DNA of 51,927 bases, taken from JAAYDY01 sp964500225 (GTDB lineage Bacteria; Planctomycetota; Phycisphaerae; FEN-1346; JAACEH01). The notes beneath the pieces were generated by a model. It was not told where the DNA came from, made no database searches, and worked only from the letters and a program-made list of their open reading frames with translations. Location of the stretch: contig CAZCOA010000019.1 in the NCBI GenBank assembly GCA_964500225.1, forward strand, positions 1 to 51,927, written 5' to 3'. Within the stretch, counting starts at the first letter, position 1, and each line of letters begins with the position of its first letter. This document shows, piece after piece, positions 16,713 to 25,326 of the stretch. Made by a program: the position numbers and the translations under genes.

Positions 16713-17402
16713 GTGGGCGTGTCGGATCGATTTGTCGAGCGCAACGATAGCATACCGAGCTCGCTGCGGGACGAGCCGTGGCGGATTTTCCGGATCATGG
16801 GCGAGTTCGTGGACGGGTTCGAAATGATGGCCCGTGTGGGTCCTGGCGTGAGCGTGTTCGGGTCGGCGCGGGTACACGAGGGGAATCGGTACTACGAGCT
16901 GGCGCGTGAGACGGCGCGCCGGCTGGCGCAGGTGGGGCAGACGATCATAACAGGGGGCGGTCCGGGCATCATGGAGGCCGCCAACCGAGGGGCCATCGAG
17001 GGCGGCGGCAAAAGCGTGGGCGCGAACATCGTGCTGCCGTTCGAGCAGAAGGCGAACCCGTATCTGACGCATTATCTGAACTTTCGTTACTTTTTTGTGC
17101 GCAAGGTGATGTTCGTCAAGTACGCTCGGGCGTTCATCATCATGCCCGGCGGCTTCGGGACGATGGACGAGTTTTTCGAGTCGATGACGCTGATCCAAAC
17201 GGAGAAGATCCCGGGCTTTCCGGTGTTTCTGATGGGGACGGACTATTGGTCGGGCCTGATAGACTGGGTGCGCGAGGTGATGCTGAAACGCGAACGGTTC
17301 ATTTCGCCCGAGGACCCCGACTTGTGGACTCTGACGGATGACCCTGAGGAGGTGGTTGCCAAGGTGCTGGATTTCACTCCGGCGCCGACACCCGACATCT
17401 GA
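16713..17402 (+). CDS. LOG-family (TIGR00730) Rossmann-fold protein
   Basis: The 229-residue protein has both signature motifs of the family: GGGPGIMEAANRGA and PGGFGTMDEFFE. Characterised members are cytokinin-activating phosphoribohydrolases (LOG) or nucleotide 5'-monophosphate nucleosidases (PpnN-like), releasing a base from a nucleoside monophosphate. The substrate here cannot be assigned. It starts at a GTG 6 nt after AGGAG (16702-16706). It lies between rsmE and a small AsnC-type sensor gene in the same direction. Confidence 0.9.
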   Translation: MGVSDRFVERNDSIPSSLRDEPWRIFRIMGEFVDGFEMMARVGPGVSVFGSARVHEGNRYYELARETARRLAQVGQTIITGGGPGIMEAANRGAIEGGGKSVGANIVLPFEQKANPYLTHYLNFRYFFVRKVMFVKYARAFIIMPGGFGTMDEFFESMTLIQTEKIPGFPVFLMGTDYWSGLIDWVREVMLKRERFISPEDPDLWTLTDDPEEVVAKVLDFTPAPTPDI

Positions 17403-17482
17403 GCCAGACGTACGAGCATCGCTACAGAAGGGCCAGGGACCCAGGTTGTACGTTGCCGAACCTGTCGTCAGAGGGGAACTCG

Positions 17483-17782
17483 ATGAGCAAACGGAACGCA
17501 CCGCGCATGGTAACGGGGATTATCCTGATCCGCGCCGTCCGGGAGAAAGTCCACGACGTAGCGCAGCAGTTGGTGGGCCTGAAGGAAGTGTCGGAGATCT
17601 ATAGCGTCGCAGGGCGCTGGGACCTGATCGCGATGGTCCGTGTCCCCTCTCTGGAAGCATTGGAAGACGTGGTCGCCGGGCACCTGGCGCACGCCGGGGG
17701 CATCTGCGAGACGGAAACGCTCGTGGCCTGCCGCGCCTACAGCAAGATCGACCTGGAGCGGCTCTTCAGCGAGGCCGGATAG
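17483..17782 (+). CDS. Stand-alone Lrp/AsnC ligand-binding (RAM) domain protein
   Basis: This 99-residue protein consists only of the alpha/beta ligand-binding domain found at the C-terminus of Lrp/AsnC regulators: VTGIILIRAV, the helix VHDVAQQLVGLKEV, then SEIYSVAGRWDLIAMVRV. It lacks the DNA-binding helix-turn-helix. Such stand-alone RAM proteins bind amino acids and may modulate full-length partners; the ligand is not evident. The ATG at 17483 has GAGGGG upstream and is preferred to a TTG at 17453. It sits 80 bp after the LOG-family gene. Confidence 0.88.
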   Translation: MSKRNAPRMVTGIILIRAVREKVHDVAQQLVGLKEVSEIYSVAGRWDLIAMVRVPSLEALEDVVAGHLAHAGGICETETLVACRAYSKIDLERLFSEAG

Positions 17783-17908
17783 CAGCGCCGACGATCTCGG
17801 CGGCGCGGCGTGCGCCGTGTCGCGGATCTCCCGTGCCGATGTGTGCCTACGGACCGTCCGGCAGGCGGCCGGCGGTTTCCTCCCGATGGCGTCGTGATGC
17901 CCGTCACC

Positions 17909-17936
17909 TTGCCGCTGTCGGCGGCGTTGATACACT
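17909..17936 (+). promoter_or_regulatory. Candidate promoter for the UroD-like gene
   Basis: TTGCCG (17909-17914) and TACACT (17931-17936) are 16 bp apart, and TGA directly before the second box makes it an extended -10. Transcription would begin near 17943, about 32 nt before the GTG at 17975. Confidence 0.5.
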
Positions 17937-17974
17937 CGCCGAGGGGTGCCCGCAGCCGTCAGGAGGCGTTGTCC

Positions 17975-18973
17975 GTGAGCATGACCGGTCGCGAGATCGT
18001 CCGCCGTTGCGTCCATTTCGAGGGGCCCGAGCGTATCGGCATGTCGTTGCCGGCGCCGTTTCCGCACGACATCGTGTTCTGGGGGAACCTGCAGCTGCCG
18101 GGGTTCGATGAGCGCCACCGGACCGAGGGGGACACGGAATACTGGCTGGACGAGTGGGGCTGCACATGGGCCCGCATTCACGGCATCAGTAAGGGCGAGG
18201 TCGTCCGCGGTGCGATCGGGGACTGGGGCGAACTGGACAATTACGCGCCGCCGGATTTCGGCGACGAGCGGCGGTACGACGAGCCGCGACGTGTCGTGAA
18301 GGCCGAGAGCGACAAGTATATCATCGCGGGGCTGCCGGGCGGATGGGCCTTTGCCGCAGCGCGGTACATCCGCAAGATGGAGCAGTACCTGATGGATCTG
18401 GTGCTGAACCACGAGCGGGTGGACCGGCTGCACGAGCTGATTGTGACGGAGAACGAGAAAGTGATCCGTCGCGCGGCGGCGCTCGGCGCGCAAGCCGTGA
18501 TGGTCTGGGAAGACTGGGGCACGCAGACGGCGCCGCTGGTGTCGCCGGCGATGTTCCGCGAGGTGTTCAAGCCGCTCATCCGCCGGCAGTGCGAGCTGGC
18601 GCGGAGCCTGGGACTGGACCGGTGGATGCACTCGTGCGGGCGCATGACGGAGCTGATGGACGACCTGATCGACGCTGGGGTGCAGGTGTTCCAGTTCGAT
18701 CAGCCGACGCTGCACGGGATCGACCGGCTGAACGAGCGGTTCGGGGGCCGGGCGGCGTTCTGGTGTCCGGTGGACATCCAGAAGACGCTCCAGACGCGCG
18801 ACCGTGAGGCGATCCGGGCGGAGGCGCGCCACATGATCCGCACGCTGGGCGGCCACGGCGGGGGCTTCATCGCGGGCTATTACGGCGACAACGAGGCCAT
18901 CGGCCTGGACCCGTCGGTGCAGCGCATGGCATGCGAGGCGTTCGTCGAGTTCGGCGGCGCCGGGGCAGTCTGA
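17975..18973 (+). CDS. Uroporphyrinogen decarboxylase-like protein (UroD/MtaA superfamily)
   Basis: The roughly 332-residue protein matches the UroD-like superfamily that includes corrinoid methyltransferases. The segment WMHSCGRMTELMDDLIDAGV with its His-Ser-Cys-Gly is the zinc-binding type motif of the methyltransferase branch, and FDQPTLHGIDRLNERFGGR and the GGGFIAGYY end are typical. It is unlikely to be the haem enzyme HemE because it lacks that enzyme's N-terminal Arg signature. Substrate is unknown; no corrinoid protein gene is nearby. The GTG at 17975 is 8 nt after AGGAGG (17961-17966) and lies downstream of the candidate promoter. An ATG at 17981 is possible; the longer frame to 17810 is not. 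Confidence 0.82.
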   Translation: MSMTGREIVRRCVHFEGPERIGMSLPAPFPHDIVFWGNLQLPGFDERHRTEGDTEYWLDEWGCTWARIHGISKGEVVRGAIGDWGELDNYAPPDFGDERRYDEPRRVVKAESDKYIIAGLPGGWAFAAARYIRKMEQYLMDLVLNHERVDRLHELIVTENEKVIRRAAALGAQAVMVWEDWGTQTAPLVSPAMFREVFKPLIRRQCELARSLGLDRWMHSCGRMTELMDDLIDAGVQVFQFDQPTLHGIDRLNERFGGRAAFWCPVDIQKTLQTRDREAIRAEARHMIRTLGGHGGGFIAGYYGDNEAIGLDPSVQRMACEAFVEFGGAGAV

Positions 18974-19078
18974 GTCCGTCGCACCGGTGGCGACAGGGGC
19001 CCTTGCGGGCGGTCCGGTGCGGTGCGAGGGGATATGGAGGCCCGTCTGGCACAGGGGCGGTAACGGGAGGAAAGCACG

Positions 19079-19885
19079 GTGAAGGGGTGGCTGAAGATTC
19101 TGGTCGTCGTCGGAGTGACGATGGCGGCTGTCGGGGTGACGGTCGTGCTGGTGCATCGCCTCGGCCGGGAACGCACGGGGCCCGTTGAACCGACTGCGGC
19201 GGAGCCGGCGGGGTCGGTCGCCGTCGAACTGCCGCCGGTGCCCCCTCGGCCGCCGGCTCGCGCAGCGGATACGGCCGCGGGGTCGTCGCTGCGGCGGCCG
19301 CAGAAGCGCATCGTCCCGAAGGGCGTCGGGATCGTGCATCCGGAGGCGTCCGTGGCTCCGTTGCCGCAGCCGGCCGAGCCCTCGGTGACGCCTGTGTCGC
19401 CGGCGGCTGCACCGGCGCGAGCCGGCACCACGTTGCGCATGGCCGTGCAGCGATTCATCGACACCGTGGACCTGACGGACGAACAGCGAGCGGCGGTGAG
19501 TCGGTTCGATACGGAGTTTCAGCCGGTCGCGATCCAGGAGTTGCGCGTCGGCGACGACCTGGTGCAGCAGGCCGCGGTCATGATGCGGGAGGCGTATGCG
19601 GCAGGCGACACCGAACGCATGAACGAGGCCCGCGCGGTGATGAAGCAGGCTGTGCAGAGGAAGATGGAAGCGCTGGAGGCCCTCAGCCGCAAGTACGTCG
19701 AGGGGATCCGTCCGCTCCTGACGCCGGAGCAGGCGGCGCTGGTTGACGAGTTTCTGGCCAAGCCCCAGGCCCCCGGCGTCGAGATCGCGGTGCCGCTGGA
19801 AGGGACGGGCTCGACCGATCCCGATGCCGCCGACCGTGAGGTCCACGGTGTCATCCCGCTGGAAGGCGCGCCGCCTTCGCCGTAA
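19079..19885 (+). CDS. Membrane-anchored Spy/LTXXQ-like periplasmic protein
   Basis: This 268-residue protein starts at a GTG with GGGAGG upstream. It has an N-terminal transmembrane anchor (about 5-26), a Pro/Ala-rich spacer (30-120) and an all-helical domain (about 120-235) opened by LTDEQRAAVSRF and closed by LTPEQAALVDEFL. The paired LTxxQ-type repeats resemble Spy/CpxP periplasmic chaperones and stress sensors. Unlike Spy it is tethered to the membrane rather than free. The final 35 residues are acidic and probably disordered. The gene stands alone and converges on the glycosyltransferase gene. Confidence 0.62.
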   Translation: MKGWLKILVVVGVTMAAVGVTVVLVHRLGRERTGPVEPTAAEPAGSVAVELPPVPPRPPARAADTAAGSSLRRPQKRIVPKGVGIVHPEASVAPLPQPAEPSVTPVSPAAAPARAGTTLRMAVQRFIDTVDLTDEQRAAVSRFDTEFQPVAIQELRVGDDLVQQAAVMMREAYAAGDTERMNEARAVMKQAVQRKMEALEALSRKYVEGIRPLLTPEQAALVDEFLAKPQAPGVEIAVPLEGTGSTDPDAADREVHGVIPLEGAPPSP

Positions 19886-19974
19886 CCTCGGCAAAATCGG
19901 GTCGTCCGGTGGCGAGGTGGATGTTCCGCGCCAGTGTGCGGTGTGTTGCGCTGTGCGCTGGATAGACGGCTCGC

Positions 19975-21165
19975 TTATTCCACGCGGCGGCCTTTGCGGT
20001 AGGTGGTGCCGCGCCAACGGACCGTCTTGAGGCCGAGGCCGGCCAGCAGCGCGTCGGCGAGGATTCCCAGTACCAGCAGGGCGCTGATCGGATAGAGGGC
20101 GAGGTAGATCGGCCTGGCGCGGACCATGCGGTTGTAGCGCACAAGCACCGAGAGCATGAGGATCAACTGGACGAGGCCGAGAGCGGCAAGGGCGTTGAGC
20201 CGCGCGTCGGTCCATTCGGCCCGCCACGCCATCGTGCCGGCCACGGCCGTCAGGACGTAGGGCGAGAGGCTGAAGAGGGTCACCAGCAGCATGACCGGCA
20301 GAAGGGTCCAGGGGCTACGGAAGGCGGCCGAGAAAATCCGGGTCCATCCTCGCCAGATGCCGCTGAAGCGGTCGTACATGCGAGTGCGGAAGAGGTCGAA
20401 GCCCATGGCGTTGAGGAGGCGGTGTCCGGCGCCTTTGACGGCGCGTGCCAAGGCGATGTCCTCGACCAGGGCCGAGCGGACCACGGCGTGGCCGCCCACG
20501 GCCTCGTAGGCGTTGCGGCGGATGAGGATGAATTGGCCGTTGGCGAAGGCCGCGCGGCGGCGAGGATCGTTGACCCACTGCGGACGGAAGTAGAGGCCGA
20601 GGATGCTGCCCAGGAGCGGCTGAAGGAGGTTCTCGGCGAACGAGTGCATCTCCAGCAGCGGCCAGAGGCTGAGCATGTCGCCGCCTCGTGCCAGGGTGTA
20701 GCTCATGGCGGCCCTGAGGCTCCCGGTGGCTTGGCGGCAATCGGCGTCCACGAACAGGAGCCACTGCCCGGCGGCCTGGGCGGCCCCGACGTGCATGGCG
20801 TGAGTCTTGCCGAACCACCCGTCGGGCAGCGCCTGGACCTGCACGAGACGCACGCGGGCGTCTGCCGCGGCGGCGCGGCGCACCGCATCGGCCGTGCCGT
20901 CGCGGCTGCGGTCGTCCACGACGATGATCTCGAAGTCGGGGTAGTCCTGGGCCAGCAGCGTGGCCAGGCACTGGCCGATGTTGGCCTCTTCGTCCTTCGC
21001 CGGTACGACGACGCTGACCTTGGGCGCGTCGTCGGGTAGCGGCAGCGATCCGTCGGGGCGCAACGTGTCCTGGGTGCTGCCGATGCGGCTGATCGTGAGG
21101 TGCCGCGACGCCCAGACCAGCAGGACCAAGCCGCCGGCCGCCCACAGAAGAATCGTCCCGGTCAC
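19975..21165 (-). CDS. Membrane family 2 glycosyltransferase
   Basis: The 396-residue protein has an N-terminal membrane helix, a GT-A domain (about 48-280) and three or four C-terminal transmembrane helices. GT2 motifs are clear: VSVVVPAKDEEANIG, EIIVVDDRSRDGTAD and the metal-binding FVDADCR (DxD). A late VEDIALARAVKGAGHRL fits the catalytic-base region. The layout resembles HpnB and CrtQ-type enzymes that glycosylate hopanoids or carotenoids, but no hopanoid or carotenoid gene is adjacent, so the acceptor is open. The GTG start overlaps the stop of the preceding gene by 4 nt (GTGA), indicating translational coupling. Confidence 0.85.
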   Translation of the reverse strand: MTGTILLWAAGGLVLLVWASRHLTISRIGSTQDTLRPDGSLPLPDDAPKVSVVVPAKDEEANIGQCLATLLAQDYPDFEIIVVDDRSRDGTADAVRRAAAADARVRLVQVQALPDGWFGKTHAMHVGAAQAAGQWLLFVDADCRQATGSLRAAMSYTLARGGDMLSLWPLLEMHSFAENLLQPLLGSILGLYFRPQWVNDPRRRAAFANGQFILIRRNAYEAVGGHAVVRSALVEDIALARAVKGAGHRLLNAMGFDLFRTRMYDRFSGIWRGWTRIFSAAFRSPWTLLPVMLLVTLFSLSPYVLTAVAGTMAWRAEWTDARLNALAALGLVQLILMLSVLVRYNRMVRARPIYLALYPISALLVLGILADALLAGLGLKTVRWRGTTYRKGRRVE

Positions 21166-21728
21166 GCGCGTTCTCCCGCGGCGCCGGTTCCCGTCCGCCG
21201 CAACGCCAGAATCAATTCCACCTCGCCGGTCAACATCTGAAGCTCGTGGGCGATCTCGACGACCGTCAGCCCGCGCTCGGCCAACTGGTACACGCGGGCG
21301 TAGCGCTCGCTGGTCACTTCGGGGTGCGGTTCGGGGCGCGGCTCGGGGCGTGCGGCGGCTCCGTCGGTTTCCGGCAAGCCCTGCATCCGCTGCAACTGGC
21401 GAATCTTTTCGTCGGCTTCGCGGATCAGCAGGTTGAGCGCCCTGAGACGCGTGTCCACCTGGCTGTTGATCTCGCGCGACAACTGTTCGAGTTCCAGGAG
21501 GAGTTTCTCCATGCTCTCCTGGAGCTCGCGCTGCGACCGGCCGGCCGCCGGCCGCGACGACCGCGCCGATGCCGAGGCGACCCGTTCGCAGGCCTGCTGC
21601 TGGCGACGGCGGATGTTCCGCCGGGTGGCCAAAAGCAGCAACGCCCCCGCCGCCAGAACCACCCCGATGGCAAACAGGGGGTTCTCGGTCAGGACGCTCG
21701 CCAGGAGAATCGGCCAGAAGTGGTTCAT
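21162..21728 (-). CDS. Membrane-anchored coiled-coil protein with C-terminal helix-turn-helix-like region
   Basis: The 188-residue protein has one N-terminal transmembrane helix (about 14-36), a basic patch (RRNIRRRQQ), a coiled-coil (about 65-120, LQESMEKLLLELEQLSREIN) and a C-terminal segment ARVYQLAERGLTVVEIAHEL resembling a short helix-turn-helix. This is the layout of DUF2802/DUF6115-type membrane proteins of unknown function. The ATG at 21728 is used; a frame open to 22940 is only the antisense-like extension across larC. It lies between larC (17 nt) and the glycosyltransferase (4-nt overlap), so all three are likely one operon. Confidence 0.72.
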   Translation of the reverse strand: MNHFWPILLASVLTENPLFAIGVVLAAGALLLLATRRNIRRRQQQACERVASASARSSRPAAGRSQRELQESMEKLLLELEQLSREINSQVDTRLRALNLLIREADEKIRQLQRMQGLPETDGAAARPEPRPEPHPEVTSERYARVYQLAERGLTVVEIAHELQMLTGEVELILALRRTGTGAAGERA

Positions 21729-21745
21729 ACCGCCTTTCCGTTGCG

Positions 21746-22921
21746 TCACTTGGCGTCGCAGCGCCGAATGGCTTCCTGCATCACCTGTTGGACGCTCACC
21801 CCGTGCGCCTCGGCCGCGCTGCGGCAGTCCTCGTACTCGGGGGCGACGCGCAGCACCTGGTCGCCGCGCAGGCCCAACTTCACGCGCACCGCGCCGTAGG
21901 GCGTCTGAACGGTCTCGTGGCGGCGGCCCAGCATGGACCGCGTCCACTGGCTTCGCCGCAGCCCGAACGTTCCGGTGTGTTCGAAGAGGAGTTGCTCGAT
22001 CCGTGCGCGCGTGTCCTCGTGGGCCAGGCACCGCAGGAGAAGCCCCGGGCGTCCCTTCTTCATGAGGATCGGCGTCGTGAAGACGTCCAGGGCGCCGGCC
22101 TCCATCAGCCGCCGCGACGCATCGGCCACGACTTCGCCGGTGGTGTCGTCCAGGTTCGTTTCGATGACCCAGACGGTATCGGCGGCGAGCCCGTCGGCGA
22201 CGTCGCAGCCGATCAGGACGCGCAGGACGTTGGCCACGGTCTGGCCCTGTCGCCGGCCGGCGCCGTAGCCGACGGCTTCGATGCGCATCGTCGGCACGTC
22301 GCCGAAGGCGTCGGCCAGGGTGGTCAGGATGGCCGCCCCGGTCGGCGTGGTCAGTTCCTTCTGTTCGACCGAGGGCCGCAGCGGCACGCCTTTGAGAAGC
22401 TCGGCCGTGGCCGGCGCCGGCACGGGCATCACGCCGTGTGCGCAGGCGACGGTGCCGCCGCCGGTCGGCAGCGGCGACGAGACCACGCGGCCGATGCCCA
22501 TCAGTTCCAGTGCCACGGCGGCGCCCACGATATCGACGATGGCGTCCACGGCGCCGACCTCGTGGAAGTGGACCTTCTCGGCGGTGATACCGTGAACGCG
22601 AGCCTCGGCCTCGGCCAGCCGCGTGAAGACGGCCAGGGCGCGCTCGGCGGCGCGGCCGGGTAACGTGGCCGCCTGGATGATCTGCCGAATGTGCGACAGA
22701 TGCCGATGGGGGTGGTCGTGACCGTCTTCGAGTTGCACTTCGAGCCGCGTAGCCGCAATGCCCAGCCGGTTCTCCTTGCGGGCCTGGAGGCGGTAGCCAT
22801 GGACGCCCAGCGACCCGAGCGCCGACTCCAGCGCCGCCAGGTCCAACCCCGCATCGACCAGCGCCCCGAGAATCATGTCGCCGCTGGCGCCGCTGAAAGC
22901 ATCGAAATACGCAACCCTCAT
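21746..22921 (-). CDS. larC: Nickel pincer cofactor biosynthesis protein LarC
   Basis: LarC inserts nickel into the pyridinium dithiocarboxylate precursor in a CTP-dependent step, completing the cofactor of lactate racemase and related enzymes. The 391-residue protein has the family hallmarks: the start MRVAYFDAFSGASGDMILGA, a His-rich stretch (EDGHDHPHRHLSH), HFHEVGAVDAIVDIVG, TPTGAAIL and LETNLDD-like IETNLDDTTGEV. Both halves (LarC1 and LarC2) are in one uninterrupted frame, whereas some species need a programmed frameshift. LarB and LarE are not encoded nearby. The ATG at 22921 is supported by the promoter at 22991-23019, which would lie at or inside the start of a longer reading. Confidence 0.93.
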   Translation of the reverse strand: MRVAYFDAFSGASGDMILGALVDAGLDLAALESALGSLGVHGYRLQARKENRLGIAATRLEVQLEDGHDHPHRHLSHIRQIIQAATLPGRAAERALAVFTRLAEAEARVHGITAEKVHFHEVGAVDAIVDIVGAAVALELMGIGRVVSSPLPTGGGTVACAHGVMPVPAPATAELLKGVPLRPSVEQKELTTPTGAAILTTLADAFGDVPTMRIEAVGYGAGRRQGQTVANVLRVLIGCDVADGLAADTVWVIETNLDDTTGEVVADASRRLMEAGALDVFTTPILMKKGRPGLLLRCLAHEDTRARIEQLLFEHTGTFGLRRSQWTRSMLGRRHETVQTPYGAVRVKLGLRGDQVLRVAPEYEDCRSAAEAHGVSVQQVMQEAIRRCDAK

Positions 22922-22990
22922 CGAACAACCTTTCCCGCAACGAACCGTGCCATTCCTTGCGCAGAGCTGCTGCGCCCTGCGTCCGAGTCC

Positions 22991-23019
22991 ATCATAGACC
23001 GGCACCCCCGCCAGTGCAA
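22991..23019 (-). promoter_or_regulatory. Sigma-70-type promoter for larC
   Basis: On the minus strand TTGCAC (23019-23014) and TATGAT (22996-22991) are separated by exactly 17 bp. Transcription would start near 22984, about 63 nt before the larC ATG. The spacing and placement in an intergenic region support it. Confidence 0.6.
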
Positions 23020-23035
23020 GCGTTCGCGCGGCGTG

Positions 23036-23443
23036 CTACATCCATTGTTGAAGGATTCGATAGGCAATGGCGGCGCCGAGGAACAGCAGTGCGGCGATGA
23101 CCAGCCATGTGGCGACCCGCTGGTAGGCGGTCATGGGCTCAAGCGGACGTAGGGAGCGGCTACGGCGTTTCAGGAACCGCCGCCGGGGGAAAACCTGGCG
23201 TGCCCGGCGGCCGAGGTCGCGGTTGAGGGCGGCGGCCGTCTCGGTCTTCAGCCCCGGCGGCGCGGGCACCGGGCGCCACGCGGCCAGCAGGGCCGTGACC
23301 TGTTTCAGGTGAGCCAGGCGGCGTCGGCAGGACGTGCAGCGGGCGAGGTGATCGTCGGCCAAGAGCCGCAACTCCTCCGACGCGTCGCCGCGATGGTACG
23401 ATTCCAGATGCGGGAGCAACTGCCGGCAATCGAGTCGGTTCAT
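23036..23443 (-). CDS. Zinc-finger anti-sigma factor
   Basis: The 135-residue protein has an N-terminal zinc-binding anti-sigma domain with the signature HxxxCxxC (H32, C36, C39 in DHLARCTSCRR), a basic middle region and one C-terminal transmembrane helix (about 109-130). It should hold its cognate sigma factor at the membrane until released. Its start overlaps the stop of the sigma-factor gene by 4 nt, the usual arrangement of such pairs. Only a few residues follow the helix, so signal perception would need a partner. Confidence 0.85.
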   Translation of the reverse strand: MNRLDCRQLLPHLESYHRGDASEELRLLADDHLARCTSCRRRLAHLKQVTALLAAWRPVPAPPGLKTETAAALNRDLGRRARQVFPRRRFLKRRSRSLRPLEPMTAYQRVATWLVIAALLFLGAAIAYRILQQWM

Positions 23444-24093
23444 GGCCGGGCCTCCGGGGCCTCGCGTCGGCGGGCGTCGGCGGCCGGTCGCGGCAGTTCC
23501 AGGAGCAGGGCCAGCTTGGCCTCGTCGCGAATCCGCCGCGCCACCGGCTCGCTCTCGCCGAGCACCTCGGCCAGTTCGTCGGTGGAGAGTTTGTGCGGCT
23601 CGACGAGGGCCAGGACGAACCGTTGCCTCATGGTCAGTCGCGACCAGGCCTCGCCCAAACGGCGGCGCAGCAGGCGCGTGGTCCGGGCCGTGGCGGGGCG
23701 GGGGTCCTCGTCGTCGGTCGGCTGGAGGCGTTCAGGGTGCCAGTATCGCGGGGCGATCCGCACGCGGTGTGTGGGCTCGTCGGGTCGCAGGTCGATAGCG
23801 ATCAGCCGCCGGTAAGTGTCCCTTGCGAGGGGGACGATCCATCGTCGCTCGGGCGGCGGCACGGCGTGGGCGAGCTGCCGCAAGGCGTCGGCGAGCACGT
23901 CGCGCGTCAGTTCTTCGGCCAGAGCAACCAGGCCCGTGGTGCGCAGCAGCAGGTTGAACAGCACGGGCGCGTAGCGGTCGATCAGGGCCAACGTCGCGTC
24001 GGCGTCGCCCCTGGCGGCGGCGACGAGCAGGTCGCGTTCGCTTGTGTCGGCAAACGCGGCCAGAGGGGAGGATGGCAAGGGTGCGTCGGTCAT
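23440..24093 (-). CDS. Divergent ECF-type RNA polymerase sigma factor
   Basis: The 217-residue protein has the size and helical layout of an ECF sigma factor. A region 2-like part (LLVAAARGDADATLALIDRYAPVLFNLLLRTTG) is followed by a region 4-like part (LGEAWSRLTMRQRFVLALVE, then LSTDELAEVLGESEPVARRI as the helix-turn-helix). The conserved -10 recognition residues of region 2 are weak, so target promoters may be unusual. It overlaps the downstream anti-sigma factor gene by 4 nt, which supports the call more than the sequence alone. The C-terminus is a short basic tail. Confidence 0.72.
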   Translation of the reverse strand: MTDAPLPSSPLAAFADTSERDLLVAAARGDADATLALIDRYAPVLFNLLLRTTGLVALAEELTRDVLADALRQLAHAVPPPERRWIVPLARDTYRRLIAIDLRPDEPTHRVRIAPRYWHPERLQPTDDEDPRPATARTTRLLRRRLGEAWSRLTMRQRFVLALVEPHKLSTDELAEVLGESEPVARRIRDEAKLALLLELPRPAADARRREAPEARP

Positions 24094-24174
24094 GGCCCAC
24101 CGGCGCTTCAGTTTACTGTGTGAGGCTGCTGCGTGCCAGAGGGTGCGATGGGTGGCGCACAGGCCGCCGGGCGG

Positions 24175-25326
24175 TCAGGGCGCCGCCGTGGGCGCCGACT
24201 GCATGGGCGCCGTGGCGGGGGCGGCATCTGTGGCGGGCGCGGGGGCCGTCGCGGCGGGCGTCGGCTTCTCGGCGGCGTCGGTCGGCGAGGCCGCCGCCGG
24301 CTTCGGCTTGAGGTGCCGGTTGAAGAAGTCCAGGACTATCTCGTGGAGTGCCTGGCCGCCGAAGGCGTGGCCGGCGCCGGCCACCGTGTGCAATGTCGAT
24401 TCGACGCCGGCCTTGCGCAGGGCCTCGTCCAGGAGCACGCTCTGCGGGTACGGCACCACGCGGTCGTTGTCGCCGTGCATGATGAGAAACGGCGGATCGT
24501 CGGCCGTGACGTAGGTGATGGGGCTGGCGGCGCGGGCCTTGTCCAGAAGGTTGCGAATCGGGCCGCCCAGCAGGATCGCCTCGGGGGCGTCGGGGGCATT
24601 GGGATCGCTCTGGCCGCGCTTCGGGTCCAGGGCGGCCAGGGCGACCAAGTCGCTCGGGCCGCACCAGTCGCACACGGCCTGCACGCGGCTCGACCGGTCG
24701 AGGTTCCCCAGGGCGCCTTCCAGTTCTTTCACATCGCCGGAGGTGCCGAGCATGGCGGCCAGGTGCCCGCCGGCCGACGAGCCCCAGACGCCGATCCGCT
24801 GCGGGTCGATGCCGTAGGCGTCGGCCTGGCTGCGGAGCCAGCGGATCGCCGCCTTGCAGTCCTCGATCTGCGCCGGCCAGCGGCCCTCATGCACCAGACG
24901 GTAGTTGATGCTCGCCACAACATATCCGTGCTGCACCAGAAACGTCGCGCGGCACTGTTCCTTGCTGCCGGTGCGCCAGCCGCCGCCGTGAATCCAGACC
25001 ACCAGCGGGCGAGGCTTCGGCGCGCTTTGCGGTACATAGAGATCCAGCCGCAGGGACAGATCGCCGGCCCGGGCGTACTCGATGTCCTTGGTGACGGCCA
25101 CGTCCTTCGGCAGCCGGATCTGCTGCGACCAGCGTACGCGGCGGGCCTCGCCGCCGGCGCCGGGTTGTCCCCCGGCGGGCGTGCCTTGGGCCGGCTGCTC
25201 CTGCGGAGGCGGCGGCGGAGGCGGTGCGGGCTGCGCCGAGGCGGTCGCGGCCAGGATCCATGCGGCCGCCAAGGTCGCCATCGCACTCAGTCCCATCACG
25301 ACGCTCGAACGATTGTTCCCGACCAT
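24175..25326 (-). CDS. Secreted alpha/beta hydrolase (esterase/lipase, HSL-like)
   Basis: The 383-residue protein has a signal peptide (about 1-31) and a Pro-rich spacer, then an alpha/beta hydrolase domain. The oxyanion motif HGGGW lies at 113-117, the nucleophile in GSSAGG (S184), the acid is probably the Asp of HGDNDRVVP and the base His is in GAGHAFGG. The domain matches the BD-FAE/hormone-sensitive-lipase-like carboxylesterases that remove acyl or feruloyl groups, often from plant polysaccharides. A disordered Ala/Pro tail of about 40 residues ends it. It lies 81 bp upstream of the sigma-factor gene and is probably its own unit. Confidence 0.88.
   Translation of the reverse strand: MVGNNRSSVVMGLSAMATLAAAWILAATASAQPAPPPPPPPQEQPAQGTPAGGQPGAGGEARRVRWSQQIRLPKDVAVTKDIEYARAGDLSLRLDLYVPQSAPKPRPLVVWIHGGGWRTGSKEQCRATFLVQHGYVVASINYRLVHEGRWPAQIEDCKAAIRWLRSQADAYGIDPQRIGVWGSSAGGHLAAMLGTSGDVKELEGALGNLDRSSRVQAVCDWCGPSDLVALAALDPKRGQSDPNAPDAPEAILLGGPIRNLLDKARAASPITYVTADDPPFLIMHGDNDRVVPYPQSVLLDEALRKAGVESTLHTVAGAGHAFGGQALHEIVLDFFNRHLKPKPAAASPTDAAEKPTPAATAPAPATDAAPATAPMQSAPTAAP

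Noticed and set aside
17468..20227. A 919-codon open frame on the minus strand opposite the UroD-like and Spy-like genes
   Set aside because: Antisense to recognised families; rich in Arg/His/Pro without domains.
21162..22940. A 592-codon reading that joins the coiled-coil protein with sequence across larC
   Set aside because: Only the last 188 codons look coding. The upstream part overlaps larC in another frame and is Arg/Gly-rich.
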